Positions 8,622 to 18,095 of a DNA stretch of 64,000 nt are shown piece by piece. The stretch spans positions 1 through 64,000 of the forward strand of contig NZ_JACYXF010000010.1 of the NCBI RefSeq assembly GCF_015352985.1, given 5' to 3'. The stretch is from Noviherbaspirillum malthae. GTDB taxonomy: Bacteria > Pseudomonadota > Gammaproteobacteria > Burkholderiales > Burkholderiaceae_D. Below the pieces are notes generated by a model that saw nothing but the letters and a program-made list of their open reading frames with translations, did not search any database and was not told the origin of the DNA. The translations under genes were made by a program, and so were the position numbers. Within the stretch, counting starts at the first letter, position 1. Each line of letters starts with the position of its first letter.

Positions 8622-9326
8622 TCAGCTTCTGCCAACCACCGGCAGCGCCGCCCCATGCACCGCACGCGCCGCATCGGAAGCGAGAAACGCAATCACATCC
8701 GCCAGCGCACCCGGAGTCACCCAGCGCGACGCATCCGCACCCGGCATCGCAGCGCGGTTCTCCGGCGTATCGATGATGCTCGGCATCACGCAGTTGACGT
8801 TGATATTGCTGTCGCGCAGTTCGGCCGCCATCGACTCGGTCAGGCGGATCACCACATCCTTGCTTGCACAATAGGCGCCCATCTGGGCGACGCCCTTCTG
8901 CGCCGAGTTGGCGGCGATGCTGACCACCTTCCCTCCCCCGGCTTTCAGCATCAGAGGAACCACCGCGCGCACGGTATTGAGCATGCTGCGCGCATTGATA
9001 TCGAGCAGGAAGTCCCAGTCCCGATCGGACGTCTCGTGCACCGGCGAACCCATGCGGAAACCGCCGGCGACGTTGCACAGCACGTCGATGCCCTTGAAGC
9101 GTTCCACCGCCGCAGCAACCGCACCCGCGAGCTGGTCCTTGTCGAGAAGGTTTGCCGGCGCCAGCAGCTGCTGCGGATGGTCCGCGCCGTAGGCCTGTTC
9201 CAGGCGGGCACGATCGAGGTCGACCAGCACCAGGTTGGCGCCTTGCGAAGCAAACGTCTCCGCTACCGCGCGGCCGAGATTGCCGCTGGCGCCTGTAATC
9301 ATCACGGTCCGGTTACTGGTAGTCAT
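8622..9326 (-). CDS. Short-chain dehydrogenase/reductase (SDR) family oxidoreductase
   Basis: A 234-residue classical SDR. The NAD(P)-binding glycine motif TGASGNLG is at residues 11-18 and the catalytic YxxxK is present as YCASK. LVDLD after strand 2 suggests NAD preference. The ATG is preceded by AAAGGAG at good spacing. It is the last gene of a leftward set with pterin dehydratase, aromatic aminotransferase and 4-hydroxyphenylpyruvate dioxygenase. One possible role is a dihydropteridine reductase-like recycling of pterin cofactor, or general aromatic metabolism. This is inference from position, since the sequence itself only supports a generic SDR. Confidence 0.82.
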   Translation of the reverse strand: MTTSNRTVMITGASGNLGRAVAETFASQGANLVLVDLDRARLEQAYGADHPQQLLAPANLLDKDQLAGAVAAAVERFKGIDVLCNVAGGFRMGSPVHETSDRDWDFLLDINARSMLNTVRAVVPLMLKAGGGKVVSIAANSAQKGVAQMGAYCASKDVVIRLTESMAAELRDSNINVNCVMPSIIDTPENRAAMPGADASRWVTPGALADVIAFLASDAARAVHGAALPVVGRS

Positions 9327-9355
9327 GCAAAGCTCCTTTCATTGTTTTCACTCGA

Positions 9356-9655
9356 TCAGCGTGCGAAGCGTGCAAATGCCGCATCGGCATAGGCCGCCAG
9401 GTCGGCATCGCGCTGCGTCAGGCCATTTGCGTCATGCGTGGTCAGCGTGATCGCCACCTTGTTGTAGACGTTGAACCATTCCGGATGATGATTGCGCTTC
9501 TCTGCGACGATGGCGATCTGGCTCATGAAGGCGAAGGCTTCGGTGAAATCCGCGAACACGAATTCGCGGCTGATGGCATCGCGGCCGGCGTCATGCTTCC
9601 ATTCGGGCAGTGTGGCCAGCGCTTTTGCGCGCGCGGCGTCGTCAAACTTTTCCAT
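9356..9655 (-). CDS. phhB: 4a-hydroxytetrahydrobiopterin dehydratase (pterin carbinolamine dehydratase)
   Basis: A 99-residue single-domain protein with the pterin dehydratase motif [16 protein letters not shown], which contains the catalytic histidines. The enzyme dehydrates the 4a-carbinolamine formed by phenylalanine hydroxylase and so regenerates the pterin cofactor. The ATG at 9655 has AGGAG five bases upstream and is preferred over a TTG 18 bases further out. It lies 24 bp from the aromatic aminotransferase, in the same direction, as in the phh clusters of pseudomonads. The hydroxylase gene phhA itself is not in the window. Confidence 0.88.
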   Translation of the reverse strand: MEKFDDAARAKALATLPEWKHDAGRDAISREFVFADFTEAFAFMSQIAIVAEKRNHHPEWFNVYNKVAITLTTHDANGLTQRDADLAAYADAAFARFAR

Positions 9656-9679
9656 GTGAACTCCTACTGTCAATGCTGT

Positions 9680-10867
9680 TCAGTCGAGAACCTTGGCGAT
9701 CGCCTCGGCCACCGGAGCAATCGTGTCCTGCGTCAGCGCCGCCATGCACATGCGGCCCGAGCCGATGAGATAAACGCCGAATTCCTCGCGCAGGCGGCGC
9801 ACCTGGTCCTGCGACAACCCGGTATAGCTGAACATGCCCTTCTGCTTGAGCAGGTAATCGAAATTGCGGTCCGGACGCAGCGCATGCAGCGCGCTGTACA
9901 GGCCGGAGCGCATCGCCAGGATGCGGCCGCGCATGGCGCCGAGTTCATCCTCCCACAAGCCGCGCATGTCCTGCAGCACCATGGCGACGATGCGCGCGCC
10001 GTGCGTGGGCGGGCTGGAGTAATTGCGGCGCACCGCGGCCTTCAGCTGGCCGAGCACATTCTCTGCCTGCGTGCTGTCGGGACAGACCACGTTGAGCGAG
10101 CCGCAGCGCTCGCCATACAGCGAGAAATTCTTCGAAAAGGAACTGGCCGTCAGCGACACCATGCCTTCGGACGTGAAATGACGGATGGCGAACGCGTCCT
10201 CCGCGATGCCTTCTCCAAAGCCCTGGTAGGCAATGTCGAAGAAGGGAAGCAGGCGACGTTCGCGGAAAATCGGTACCAGCTCTCGCCATTGCTGCTCGGT
10301 CAGATCGGCGCCGGTGGGATTGTGGCAGCAGGCATGCAGCAGCACGATGTCGCCTTCAGGCACCTTTTGCAGCGCAGCCTTCATCGCCTCGAAATCGACG
10401 CCCTGCGTCGCCGGGCTGTAGTACGGGTAGGCATTCACCTGGAAACCTGCGCCCGAAAAGATGCTGCGGTGATTGTCCCAGGTCGGATCGCAGACCCAGA
10501 CTTGCGCCTTGCCGAAATACGTTTTCAGGAAGTCCGCGCCGACCTTGAGCGCGCCGGAGCCGCCGATGGTCTGCACGGTGGCGATGCGCTTTTCCAGCAC
10601 CGCCGGGCTGTCTTCGCCGAACACCAGCAGCTGTGCCGCCTTTCGGTAGTTCGGCGCCCCCTCCATCGGCAGGTAGGGCCGCACGCCGATCTGCTTGAGG
10701 ATGGCGGTTTCCGCCTCCAGCACCGCGCCCATGATGGGCAGGCGGCGGGAATCATCCAGGAAGACACCGATGCTGAGATTGACCTTGTTCGGGCGCGGAT
10801 CATCCGCAAAACTTTCGTTCAGGGTCAGGATCGGATCGCCGGGGTAGACATCAACGTGCTGAAACAC
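9680..10867 (-). CDS. Aromatic amino acid aminotransferase (class I, PLP-dependent; TyrB/PhhC type)
   Basis: A 395-residue class I aminotransferase of the aspartate/tyrosine transaminase group. It begins FQHVDVYPGDPIL and has the PLP lysine in SSFSKNFSLYGERCG, the substrate-pocket HACCHNPTGAD segment, and the active-site arginine region near the C-terminus. It would convert tyrosine to 4-hydroxyphenylpyruvate for the dioxygenase encoded just upstream. I chose the GTG at 10867, which has GAGG at correct spacing and matches the usual family N-terminus. A longer GTG start at 10933 has no ribosome binding site. It lies downstream of hppD in the same direction. Confidence 0.88.
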   Translation of the reverse strand: MFQHVDVYPGDPILTLNESFADDPRPNKVNLSIGVFLDDSRRLPIMGAVLEAETAILKQIGVRPYLPMEGAPNYRKAAQLLVFGEDSPAVLEKRIATVQTIGGSGALKVGADFLKTYFGKAQVWVCDPTWDNHRSIFSGAGFQVNAYPYYSPATQGVDFEAMKAALQKVPEGDIVLLHACCHNPTGADLTEQQWRELVPIFRERRLLPFFDIAYQGFGEGIAEDAFAIRHFTSEGMVSLTASSFSKNFSLYGERCGSLNVVCPDSTQAENVLGQLKAAVRRNYSSPPTHGARIVAMVLQDMRGLWEDELGAMRGRILAMRSGLYSALHALRPDRNFDYLLKQKGMFSYTGLSQDQVRRLREEFGVYLIGSGRMCMAALTQDTIAPVAEAIAKVLD

Positions 10868-10958
10868 TCTTGCCTCGCTAGGAAAATTGCATAAGACGGC
10901 GCTTGGGGCCGGTGGAAACCGCTTGTATACCACGGACCATGCCGGTTCGCTGAAACGG

Positions 10959-10999
10959 CGTGTCCGCCATATCGAAGCTGTTTCGACATGGCGGACACG
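10959..10999 (-). terminator. Long hairpin between the dioxygenase and aminotransferase genes
   Basis: CGTGTCCGCCAT (10959-10970) pairs perfectly with ATGGCGGACACG (10988-10999). The stem can continue through TCGAA and TTCGA around a short loop. It sits 25 bp past the hppD stop. There is no clear T tract. It may be a terminator, an attenuating structure within an operon, or an RNA-processing site that sets different levels for the two genes. Confidence 0.5.
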
Positions 11000-11024
11000 G
11001 GATCATGGCCGGTAAGGGGCGGTA

Positions 11025-12101
11025 TCAGGCGGTCTGCAGCACGCCGCGGCGGACCTGGTCGCGTTCCATCGATTCGAACAGCGCCTTGAAGTTGCCTTCG
11101 CCGAAGCCGTCGTCACCCTTGCGCTGGATGAACTCGAAGAACACCGGGCCGAACACCGGCTGCGAGAAGATTTGCAGCAGCAGGCGCTTGTCGCCGCCCT
11201 TCGTGTTGCCGTCGACGAGGATGCCGCGTGTCTTGAGCGAAGTCACTTCCTCGCCATGGCCGGGCAAACGCTCGTCGAGCATCTCGTAATAAGTCTCGGG
11301 AGGCGCCGGCACGAAGGACACGCCGGCCATCTTCAACTGGTCCAGCGTCTCGCGCAGGTCGTCGGTCAGCAGGGCGATGTGCTGGATTCCCTCGCCGTTG
11401 AACTGCATCAGGAATTCCTCGATCTGGCCGCCGCCCTTCTTCGATTCCTCGTTGAGCGGAATGCGGATCATGCCGTCTGGCGCGGTCATTGCCTTGGAGG
11501 TCAGGCCGGTGTATTCGCCGCTGATGTCGAAGTAGCGGATTTCACGGAAGTTGAACAGCTTCTCGTAGAAGCCGGCCCAGAAGCTCATGCGGCCGCGGTA
11601 GACGTTGTGGGTCAGGTGATCGATGATCTTCAGGCCCGCACCCTGGGGGTTGCGGTCCACGCCTTCGATGAATTCGAAGTCGATGTCGTAGATGGATTTT
11701 CCATCTTCGAAGCGGTCGATCAAATAAATCGGCATGCCGCCGATACCCTTGATGGCCGGCAGGCGCAGCTCCATCGGACCGGTCGGAATGTCGATCGGCT
11801 GTGCGCCGAGTTCGAGCGCGCGGTCATAGGCCTTGTGCGCATCGCGCACGCGGAAGGCCATGCCGCAGGCGGACGGGCCATGCTCGGCGGCAAAATAGGA
11901 AGCGATGCTCTTCGGCTCGTTGTTGACGATGAAGTTGATGCCGCCCTGACGGTAAAGAACAACGTCCTTCGAGCGGTGCTTGGCAACCTTGGCAAAGCCC
12001 AGCGCTTCGAAGACCGGCTCGAGCACGCCGGGTGTCGGCGATGCGAACTCGACGAATTCGAAGCCCATGAGGCCCATCGGATTTTCAAAGATATCGGACA
12101 T
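11025..12101 (-). CDS. hppD: 4-hydroxyphenylpyruvate dioxygenase
   Basis: A 358-residue non-haem iron dioxygenase that converts 4-hydroxyphenylpyruvate to homogentisate in tyrosine catabolism. It shows the two-domain vicinal oxygen chelate layout. The three iron ligands lie in [10 protein letters not shown] (His), [10 protein letters not shown] (His) and PVFFEFIQR (Glu). The C-terminal half carries the typical [15 protein letters not shown] segment (here [14 protein letters not shown]). It heads a leftward cluster with aromatic aminotransferase, pterin dehydratase and SDR, and is divergent from an Lrp/AsnC regulator. Homogentisate dioxygenase and fumarylacetoacetase proper are not nearby. Confidence 0.95.
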   Translation of the reverse strand: MSDIFENPMGLMGFEFVEFASPTPGVLEPVFEALGFAKVAKHRSKDVVLYRQGGINFIVNNEPKSIASYFAAEHGPSACGMAFRVRDAHKAYDRALELGAQPIDIPTGPMELRLPAIKGIGGMPIYLIDRFEDGKSIYDIDFEFIEGVDRNPQGAGLKIIDHLTHNVYRGRMSFWAGFYEKLFNFREIRYFDISGEYTGLTSKAMTAPDGMIRIPLNEESKKGGGQIEEFLMQFNGEGIQHIALLTDDLRETLDQLKMAGVSFVPAPPETYYEMLDERLPGHGEEVTSLKTRGILVDGNTKGGDKRLLLQIFSQPVFGPVFFEFIQRKGDDGFGEGNFKALFESMERDQVRRGVLQTA

Positions 12102-12263
12102 GGTGTATTCCCGTTAAATATGGATGGCAAGAAATGCATGCATGCCGCTTCCGCACCCGCCCGTCGGCTGCACAAAGAGGCGTGTCGGCATCAAGCGGAA
12201 TCGTCATCATTTGACCACTTCCTGATCAAATCGGCATGCAAAGATTTTAGTGCGCGACCCATG

Positions 12264-12293
12264 CAATATGTGCGCGTTATTTGCGGTATATTG
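12264..12293. promoter_or_regulatory. Inverted repeat in the hppD/Lrp divergent promoter
   Basis: CAATAT at 12264-12269 is mirrored by ATATTG at 12288-12293, and TATATT at 12287-12292 could be the -10 box of the Lrp-family gene. This is the natural place for autoregulation and control of hppD by the divergent Lrp/AsnC protein. The short arms make this tentative. Confidence 0.35.
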
Positions 12294-12342
12294 GACTTTA
12301 CATGCACGCTTTATTCATTTTTCTTCGAAAACAAGGGAAAAT

Positions 12343-12861
12343 ATGTCATTGGTAAACGTAGACAGGCACGACCTTGAGCTGCTGGCGGAACTGCAGCGCG
12401 ACGGCAAGCTGACCAACAGCATGCTGGGCGAGAAGATTCATCTGTCCACCTCGCAGGTCAGCCGCCGCATCCAGCGGCTGGAAGATACCAAGGTCATCAG
12501 CCATTACGCGGCCATCCTCGACCTCGACGTGGTCGGGCTTGGCGTTACGGCTTTCACTTCAGTAACGCTCGGACGTCATGGCGAAGCCCAGGGCGATGCC
12601 TTCGAGCGTGCGGTGGCGGACATGCCGGAAGTGCTGGAATGCCTTTCCGTCAGCGGTGAGGCCGACTATGTACTGCGGGTCGTGACACCGGATCTGGCTT
12701 CCTTCTCCGAATTCATGATGAAGCGCCTGCTGCGCCTGCCCAGCGTCGTGAACGTGAAGTCCAATATCGCCTTGAAGCGCATCAAGCAGACCCATGTGTT
12801 GCCGCTGGATCATGTGGCGCAGCCGGTCGAGACGCGGCGGCGGCTGGTCTTTTCAAAGTAG
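12343..12861 (+). CDS. Lrp/AsnC-family transcriptional regulator
   Basis: A 172-residue regulator with an N-terminal helix-turn-helix (LTNSMLGEKIHLSTSQVSRR, about residues 25-45) and a C-terminal RAM ligand-binding domain ending in the SNIALKRIKQT strand. Lrp/AsnC proteins respond to amino acids and often control adjacent amino acid catabolic genes. It is divergent from hppD, so the likely ligand is an aromatic amino acid or 4-hydroxyphenylpyruvate (inference). The ATG at 12343 is preceded by AGGGAA. A longer reading frame upstream lacks a ribosome binding site and family similarity. Confidence 0.9.
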   Translation: MSLVNVDRHDLELLAELQRDGKLTNSMLGEKIHLSTSQVSRRIQRLEDTKVISHYAAILDLDVVGLGVTAFTSVTLGRHGEAQGDAFERAVADMPEVLECLSVSGEADYVLRVVTPDLASFSEFMMKRLLRLPSVVNVKSNIALKRIKQTHVLPLDHVAQPVETRRRLVFSK

Positions 12862-13038
12862 GCGCAGCGCCGGATGCCTGCTTGATTCACGTCAAACTGC
12901 AGCGGCCTGGGTTCTCTTCGGACGCATCACCATCGCCGGCACGGCGCGGTATATTCGGAATCCAAGTCTTCCCTTTTGCAGGATTTCGCACGATCACCTC
13001 CCGGCGTCACGGCCGGAATCAACCTTGAGGACATGAAC

Positions 13039-13377
13039 ATGAAACAGCTCGCCGTCGCCGCAATGTTCGTCGCCACCAGCGCCCTGGCCCACCATGGCTG
13101 GAGCGAGTACGATGCCGACAAACCCCTGCAGCTCACGGGCACGATCCAGGAATCGGGCTATTCGCACCCGCACGGCTTCGTACAGCTCAAGACCGCGGAC
13201 AAGACCTGGCACGTCGTCCTGGCGCCGCCCACACGCATGGAAAACCGGGGCTTGCAGAAGGACATGCTCAACCCGGGCGGCAAGGCGACCGTCTACGGCT
13301 ACCCCAATCGCAACAAGCCCGACGAACTGCGGGCCGAGCGCATTACCATCGGCGACAAGACCACGGAGCTGCGCTGA
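13039..13377 (+). CDS. DUF6152 family secreted protein
   Basis: A 112-residue small exported protein with a signal peptide ending ATSALA before HHGWSEYDADKP. The mature part is a beta-rich domain with the conserved histidine pair at its new N-terminus, the segment TWHVVLAPPTRMENRGL, and the closing GDKTTELR. The family has no established function that I know. Its N-terminal His-His-Gly suggests possible metal binding (inference). An ATG six bases upstream (13033) is equally possible, and GAGG lies just before both. The gene overlaps the next one by a single base (TGATG), so the two are translationally coupled. Confidence 0.8.
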   Translation: MKQLAVAAMFVATSALAHHGWSEYDADKPLQLTGTIQESGYSHPHGFVQLKTADKTWHVVLAPPTRMENRGLQKDMLNPGGKATVYGYPNRNKPDELRAERITIGDKTTELR

Positions 13378-13865
13378 TGCAGTCCATGGGCGGTAGTTTC
13401 GGCTGGCTGGAGGCATCGGCACTCGGCAGCGCCATGCGCTCCAGCCTGTGGATGTATCCCATCGTTGAAATATTCCATATCGTCGGCTTCGTGTTCCTGG
13501 CCGGCGCCGTCTTCATGTTCGACCTGCGCCTGCTGGGGCTGTCACGCAACCTTCCGGTCACGTCGATGGCCCGGCATCTGCTGCGCTGGTCGGTCATGGG
13601 CCTGTTCTTCGTGGTGCCTGCGGGCCTGATGATGTTTTCGGCGCATCCAGGAGACTTCATTTCCAACCGCGTATTCCAGTTCAAGCTGCTGCTGATTGCG
13701 GCGGCCGGCATTAATGCAGCTGTGTTCCATAAAGGCATATACCGCACTGTCGATGAATGGAATACCCTGGTGAGCGCTCCGACGCTGGCGCGGCTGCATG
13801 CCGGGCTGTCGATGGCGCTCTGGATCAGTGTCATTGCCTGCGGACGCCTGCTGGCCTATACCTGA
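13377..13865 (+). CDS. DUF6644-like integral membrane protein
   Basis: A 162-residue inner-membrane protein with about four hydrophobic helices. Recognisable segments are LWMYPIVEIFHIVGFVFLAG near residues 24-43 and the DLRLLGL that follows. DUF6644 proteins frequently sit next to DUF6152 genes, and here the two reading frames share one base. A histidine within helix one (EIFHIVG) and another in the C-terminal half (ARLHAG) could be haem or metal ligands, but this is speculation. Function unknown. Confidence 0.78.
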   Translation: MQSMGGSFGWLEASALGSAMRSSLWMYPIVEIFHIVGFVFLAGAVFMFDLRLLGLSRNLPVTSMARHLLRWSVMGLFFVVPAGLMMFSAHPGDFISNRVFQFKLLLIAAAGINAAVFHKGIYRTVDEWNTLVSAPTLARLHAGLSMALWISVIACGRLLAYT

Positions 13866-13985
13866 CCGTGTGTCCAACTCACTGCCCCATGACTGACCGC
13901 GCGCGCTTGCGCCGACTATAATGCCGCCGGGCGCTGCCGCATCCGCCCGCCCCTGATCCAATCTACCTGTGAAAGCGAGAATGCC

Positions 13986-14792
13986 ATGGCAATGGATGAA
14001 ATTGATTATGAAATCTTCGGTTCGGACATGCAGTACGTCGAAGTGGAGCTCGATCCGGGGGAGGCTGCGGTCGGCGAAGCCGGCATGATGATGTTCATGC
14101 AGGACGGCGTGGAAATGGATACCGTCTTCGGCGACGGTTCGCAGCAGGGAGGACTGTTCGGCAAACTGCTCGGCGCCGGCAAGCGCCTGCTGACCGGAGA
14201 GTCGCTGTTCACCACGGTGTTCCACAATGAAGGCGGACGCAAGGCCCGCGTCGCATTCGCGGCGCCGTATCCCGGCAAGATCGTCCCCGTCCATCTCGCC
14301 GAAATCGGCGGCTCGCTGTTCTGCCAGAAGGATTCCTTCCTCTGCGCTGCCAAGGGCGTATCGCTGGGCATCGCCCTGCAGCGCAGGCTCGGCGCCGGCC
14401 TGTTCGGCGGCGAGGGCTTCATCATGCAGAAGCTGGAAGGCGACGGCTGGGCTTTCGTGCATGCCGGCGGCACGCTGGTCGAGAAGACGCTTGCACCGGG
14501 AGAAGTGCTGCGTGTCGACACCGGTTGCGTGGTGGCCTTCCAGCCCCAGGTCGACTTCGACATCAAGTTCGTGGGCAAGATCAAGTCCGCCATCTTCGGC
14601 GGCGAGGGCCTGTTCTTCGCCACGCTGCGCGGACCGGGCAAGGTCTGGCTGCAGTCGCTTCCGCTGTCGCGCCTGGCGAACCGCCTGATGATGGCGGCGC
14701 CTGCCTCGGGTTCGTCCGGCACCAGTTCCCTGCTCGGCGCCGGTGCAATCGGCGGTGGCCTGGGCGGATTGCTGGGAGGCGACGACGATTGA
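13986..14792 (+). CDS. TIGR00266/AIM24 family protein
   Basis: A 268-residue protein of the TIGR00266/AIM24 family, a beta-rich fold like the TRAP RNA-binding protein, of unknown biochemical role. Visible landmarks are the N-terminal [18 protein letters not shown] region, repeated glycine-rich strands ([15 protein letters not shown]) and the C-terminal glycine-rich tail ([15 protein letters not shown]). It is followed directly, with overlapping stop and start, by an M48 metallopeptidase, suggesting the pair act together at the membrane or in protein quality control (inference). Confidence 0.88.
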   Translation: MAMDEIDYEIFGSDMQYVEVELDPGEAAVGEAGMMMFMQDGVEMDTVFGDGSQQGGLFGKLLGAGKRLLTGESLFTTVFHNEGGRKARVAFAAPYPGKIVPVHLAEIGGSLFCQKDSFLCAAKGVSLGIALQRRLGAGLFGGEGFIMQKLEGDGWAFVHAGGTLVEKTLAPGEVLRVDTGCVVAFQPQVDFDIKFVGKIKSAIFGGEGLFFATLRGPGKVWLQSLPLSRLANRLMMAAPASGSSGTSSLLGAGAIGGGLGGLLGGDDD

Positions 14793-15928
14793 ACCCCGCA
14801 GCGTTCCATGGCAGGCTTTTCGGCGCCGGGGTCAGCGAGGCCGGCGCCGCCGCGCATGCATGGTGGGAAGGTTCCAGGCTGGCAGTACAAGCGGGCGATG
14901 CAATCCATCACGCCGATGGTGCAAGCCTGCAGGTGGAGGCGGCGGGCTTCAACCTGCGCCAGCTCAAACTGTCGTGGAACGGTGCGGATGGCAGCTATAA
15001 CTTTTTCGTCGAGGCCGAGGAAGATTTTTCCCGCCTGCTTTCCGGCGCACCGGAATCGATGAAGGAAGCATTCGCCGGCGCCCAGAGCAGGCGGCGCAGC
15101 ATGGGGCGCCGCTTCAGCGCGGCGGTCGCTGTCTATGGCGCCGTCATCTCCCTGCCCCTGCTATTACTGCTCGCCTTTCTGCTCAACATCGGCCATCTCG
15201 TCGATTGGGTCGCGGAAAAGATTCCCGTGCACTACGAAGATCGCATCGGTGATCTCGTCCTTGCGCAAACCCGTGCGCAGATGAAACTCATCGACAGCGG
15301 CCCTGCGTATGAAGCGGTACAGGCGATCGGTAAAAGACTGACCGCCGGCTCTGCCTACCGGTATCGCTGGTTCATCGCCGACCGCAAGGACATCAATGCC
15401 TTCGCCGCGCCCGGCGGCGTCATCGTGGTTCACGCAGGCTTGATTGCGCAGACCGCACAGGCAGAGGAACTTGCGGGCGTGCTTGCACACGAAGTCGCGC
15501 ATGTCGAACAGAGGCACAGCCTGAAGAACCTGATGAAGACCGCGGGCCTCAGCGTGCTGCTTTCGCTCGTTCTCGGCGACTGGTCCGGTACCGCTCTGGG
15601 CAATGCGGCGGGCAAGCTGACCGAGCTGAAGTTTTCACGTGACGCGGAAACGGATGCGGACCGCGAAGGCCTGCGCCGCCTGGTCGACGCCGGCATTGCT
15701 CCGCATCCGATGGCCGACTTCTTTTCCAAGCTCAGCAGCAAGGAAAGCGGCATGATGCCGTCCATGCTTGCCACGCATCCGGCTTCAGCCGAGCGCGAAG
15801 AACGCTTGCGGTCCATGATCGCCGCGTTGCCGGCCAAGCAATATGCGCCCTTGCCTTTCAACTGGGCGGAGATCAAGACCTCATTGAATTTACCGACTGC
15901 ACGGCGTCAATCCCTGCTTGCCGATTAA
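14789..15928 (+). CDS. M48-family membrane-associated zinc metallopeptidase
   Basis: A 379-residue M48 peptidase. An N-terminal region of about 110 residues is followed by a transmembrane segment ([20 protein letters not shown]). The peptidase domain then has HEVAH with its first histidine near residue 234 and the third zinc ligand in ETDADREG. I chose a TTG start at 14789, which overlaps the previous stop codon (TTGA) and has GGGAGG about eight bases upstream inside the TIGR00266 gene. No in-frame ATG fits this position. Translational coupling to the preceding gene is therefore likely. Substrates unknown. Confidence 0.85.
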   Translation: MNPAAFHGRLFGAGVSEAGAAAHAWWEGSRLAVQAGDAIHHADGASLQVEAAGFNLRQLKLSWNGADGSYNFFVEAEEDFSRLLSGAPESMKEAFAGAQSRRRSMGRRFSAAVAVYGAVISLPLLLLLAFLLNIGHLVDWVAEKIPVHYEDRIGDLVLAQTRAQMKLIDSGPAYEAVQAIGKRLTAGSAYRYRWFIADRKDINAFAAPGGVIVVHAGLIAQTAQAEELAGVLAHEVAHVEQRHSLKNLMKTAGLSVLLSLVLGDWSGTALGNAAGKLTELKFSRDAETDADREGLRRLVDAGIAPHPMADFFSKLSSKESGMMPSMLATHPASAEREERLRSMIAALPAKQYAPLPFNWAEIKTSLNLPTARRQSLLAD

Positions 15929-16109
15929 TCAAGCGCGAGATCTTCTTTTTTCAGATTGCACGCCGATGTCTTCCACGATCTCGGCCGCCCGCTTGCCAAT
16001 TTGAAATTCTTCGTTTTTATCGAAGAAAATCGTCCCTTTCCATCGCTTCTTCGATAAGCTGATTTCGGTCTATCATTGAGGCCTTTCCAATTCCTTGATG
16101 GAGCAAGCC

Positions 16110-16463
16110 ATGTCCGAAAAGACTGAATGGGAACTCGTTGAGCCACCTCAACCTCGCCATGAGGGCGGTCGCTATCATCACGGCTCGCATGGAGCCACGC
16201 AACAGGATGGCGCTCCGCAGGCAACTCATTTCCTGCAGGCGATGCTCGGCCGCTGGTGGCAGCTGAAACTGCTCGGCGCCGGTATTGCCGCAGTGGTTGC
16301 CTTTGCCCTGCTGATCATGATCGGCGGCGTGCTTGTCCTGACGATTTCAATTGCGGCAGTTACCTCTTTCGGGATCGCCAGGCTGGTTGCCTGGCTGCGT
16401 GGCAAGCAGATCGGACGCAAAACCTATCCTGTTGCACAGGGCCGCAACCCTTGGCAACAATAA
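16110..16463 (+). CDS. Small membrane protein, function unknown
   Basis: A 117-residue protein with a hydrophilic, histidine-rich N-terminus (residues 1-45) and a long hydrophobic region (about 54-95) that would make one or two membrane helices, followed by a short basic tail. It starts at the ATG 16110. Another in-frame ATG 15 bases upstream is possible. No family recognised. It stands alone between the M48 peptidase and an XRE-like gene. Confidence 0.6.
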   Translation: MSEKTEWELVEPPQPRHEGGRYHHGSHGATQQDGAPQATHFLQAMLGRWWQLKLLGAGIAAVVAFALLIMIGGVLVLTISIAAVTSFGIARLVAWLRGKQIGRKTYPVAQGRNPWQQ

Positions 16464-16809
16464 GTCCGGCAAGGAATACTTCAGAGGTGAAATTTTTCCT
16501 CGTTTGTTGAATTACCTACCTGCTGCCCGGACGACCGAAAAGGTGTCCACCCATGCGTCACTTCGTTGGCCCAAAAAATGCTTACGTTGATAGTAATGCA
16601 TCAAAATCGCGCGACGTGAACCAGTAACCTTCACTGCGCGGAATTCCTTTCGAGCATTCGACACGGAAACAGGTTTTCCGATTTTCGAAACGTTGCCGAA
16701 TGGACGAATAGCGGCACACCCGCCGCATTCATCGTTCAAATGTTAAGTGTCGCGTTCAAGCTGCGTCATGCGGCCCTGATCGCTCATTCGAAAATGATTC
16801 GTTCAACCT
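16464..16809. other. Gene-free stretch before the XRE-like gene
   Basis: About 350 bp with lower GC than its surroundings and no open frame with a credible start. ATTCGAAAATGATTCGTTCAA just before the next gene holds a repeated ATTCG. No hairpin with a T tract was found. It may carry the promoter of the XRE-like gene. Confidence 0.4.
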
Positions 16810-17109
16810 ATGAATACTCAAACTCTTTCCGCGGCTTCACTTGATTATGACCCCAACCGCTTGCTTGATACCTTGCTGACCCGCCTTGGGATCAACAGCG
16901 ACAAGGCTTTGTCGAAAAAGCTGAAAGTCGCCGACTCCGTCATCAGCAAGATTCGTAGCCGCCGCCTGCCGATTGCAGCTTCCCTGCTTCTCTGGATGTC
17001 GGAATGCACTGGTGCAAGCATTCATGAATTGCGGCAGATTCTTGGCGACCGGCGAGCAAAAGCACGCATGGTCTACATCAAGAATTCACGACCGCGTCCC
17101 CAAGCCTGA
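16810..17109 (+). CDS. Small XRE-like helix-turn-helix protein
   Basis: A 99-residue protein whose central part (about residues 15-80) reads as a lambda-repressor-like fold: DKALSKKLKVADSVISKIRS is the helix-turn-helix, followed by LLLWMSECTGASIHELRQILG. The C-terminal 20 residues are basic. It probably binds DNA as a small regulator. A perfect 11-bp hairpin follows the stop codon, so it is likely monocistronic. No target is evident. Confidence 0.75.
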   Translation: MNTQTLSAASLDYDPNRLLDTLLTRLGINSDKALSKKLKVADSVISKIRSRRLPIAASLLLWMSECTGASIHELRQILGDRRAKARMVYIKNSRPRPQA

Positions 17110-17118
17110 TGCAGCAGC

Positions 17119-17144
17119 CTGAAACGCCGTTTCCGGCGTTTCAG
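17119..17144 (+). terminator. Hairpin after the XRE-like gene
   Basis: CTGAAACGCCG (17119-17129) pairs perfectly with CGGCGTTTCAG (17134-17144) around TTTC, ten bases after the stop codon. No T tract follows. The remaining 300 bp to the next gene (17145-17456) contain no recognised feature beyond the ribosome binding site GGAG at 17445. Confidence 0.6.
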
Positions 17145-17456
17145 CTACGCTGTTTCAGCCACGATCGCACTACATCCAGTCTGCGATAGCCTCTTCACTA
17201 CCTGCTGCAGTTCTGCGATGCAGAATTGCAGCAGCATCTGCCTCATCCTCTCGCCACGCTTGCCTCACGACATGAGCTTGGCATTACCATTTTTGTGCAC
17301 AGACCGGCCGGCTCGAGCGCAATCACGGTGCATGCCATTTCAGGCAAAAGCCGGGAACAGGACCAGCCTCAACGACTCCATTTGACAATACGGGAAACCG
17401 AACGAGTCCGGATCGATATGCGATCCGGCAATCAACAACGGCACTGGAGCAAAACC

Positions 17457-18065
17457 ATGGAAAGCAACGACGTCAATCTGCAGGGAACACGCGTAGCCAT
17501 TCTTGTGACCGAGGGATTCGAGCAGGTGGAATTCACCGAACCGAAATCCGCGCTGGAAAAACATGGCGCATCAACGCAGGTCGTTTCACAGAAGCCTGGC
17601 AAGGTGCAAGGCTACAACCACCACGACAAGGGCGACCAGTTCGATGTCGATCTCACTTTCAGTCAGGCAAATGCTGACGAATTCGATGCAGTACTGCTTC
17701 CGGGCGGTGTCATCAACGGCGACGAACTGCGTGTCATACCCGAAGCGCAGCGCTTCGTGCAGCAGATGGACGAGGCCGGCAAGCCGGTTTTCGTGATCTG
17801 CCACGGCGGATGGATTCTCGTTTCCGCCGGCCTGACCGACGGCCGCACGATGACGAGCTGGCCGACCCTGCGCGACGACATCAGCAATGCGGGCGGCACA
17901 TGGCTTGATCAGGAGGTGGTGGTCGACGGCAATTGGGTCAGCAGCCGCAAACCCGACGACATTCCCGCCTTTACTCGAAAAATGGTCGATGTGCTGTACC
18001 AGCACAAAAGCGGCGGCGCCCTGCGGAACAAGGGCGATCAGCAGGGAATAGGACTTGCCGGCTGA
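17457..18065 (+). CDS. DJ-1/PfpI family protein (class I glutamine amidotransferase-like)
   Basis: A 202-residue DJ-1/PfpI protein. It starts RVAILVTEGFEQVE, has the strand AVLLPGGVINGDELR, and carries the reactive cysteine in VICHGGW (Cys115) followed by the histidine. Members act as proteases, chaperones, glyoxalases or deglycases in stress protection. The start at 17457 has GGAG ten bases upstream. An extended frame upstream looks non-coding. The next gene, 30 bp on in the same direction, is a PEBP-family protein, so they likely form a two-gene stress operon. Confidence 0.9.
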   Translation: MESNDVNLQGTRVAILVTEGFEQVEFTEPKSALEKHGASTQVVSQKPGKVQGYNHHDKGDQFDVDLTFSQANADEFDAVLLPGGVINGDELRVIPEAQRFVQQMDEAGKPVFVICHGGWILVSAGLTDGRTMTSWPTLRDDISNAGGTWLDQEVVVDGNWVSSRKPDDIPAFTRKMVDVLYQHKSGGALRNKGDQQGIGLAG

Positions 18066-18095
18066 CGGCCGGCGCATCGATTCAGGAGGATACGG

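Noticed and set aside
15925..16224. 99-codon minus-strand frame after the M48 gene
   Set aside because: Composition is unlike a protein, and it overlaps the small membrane protein gene on the other strand.
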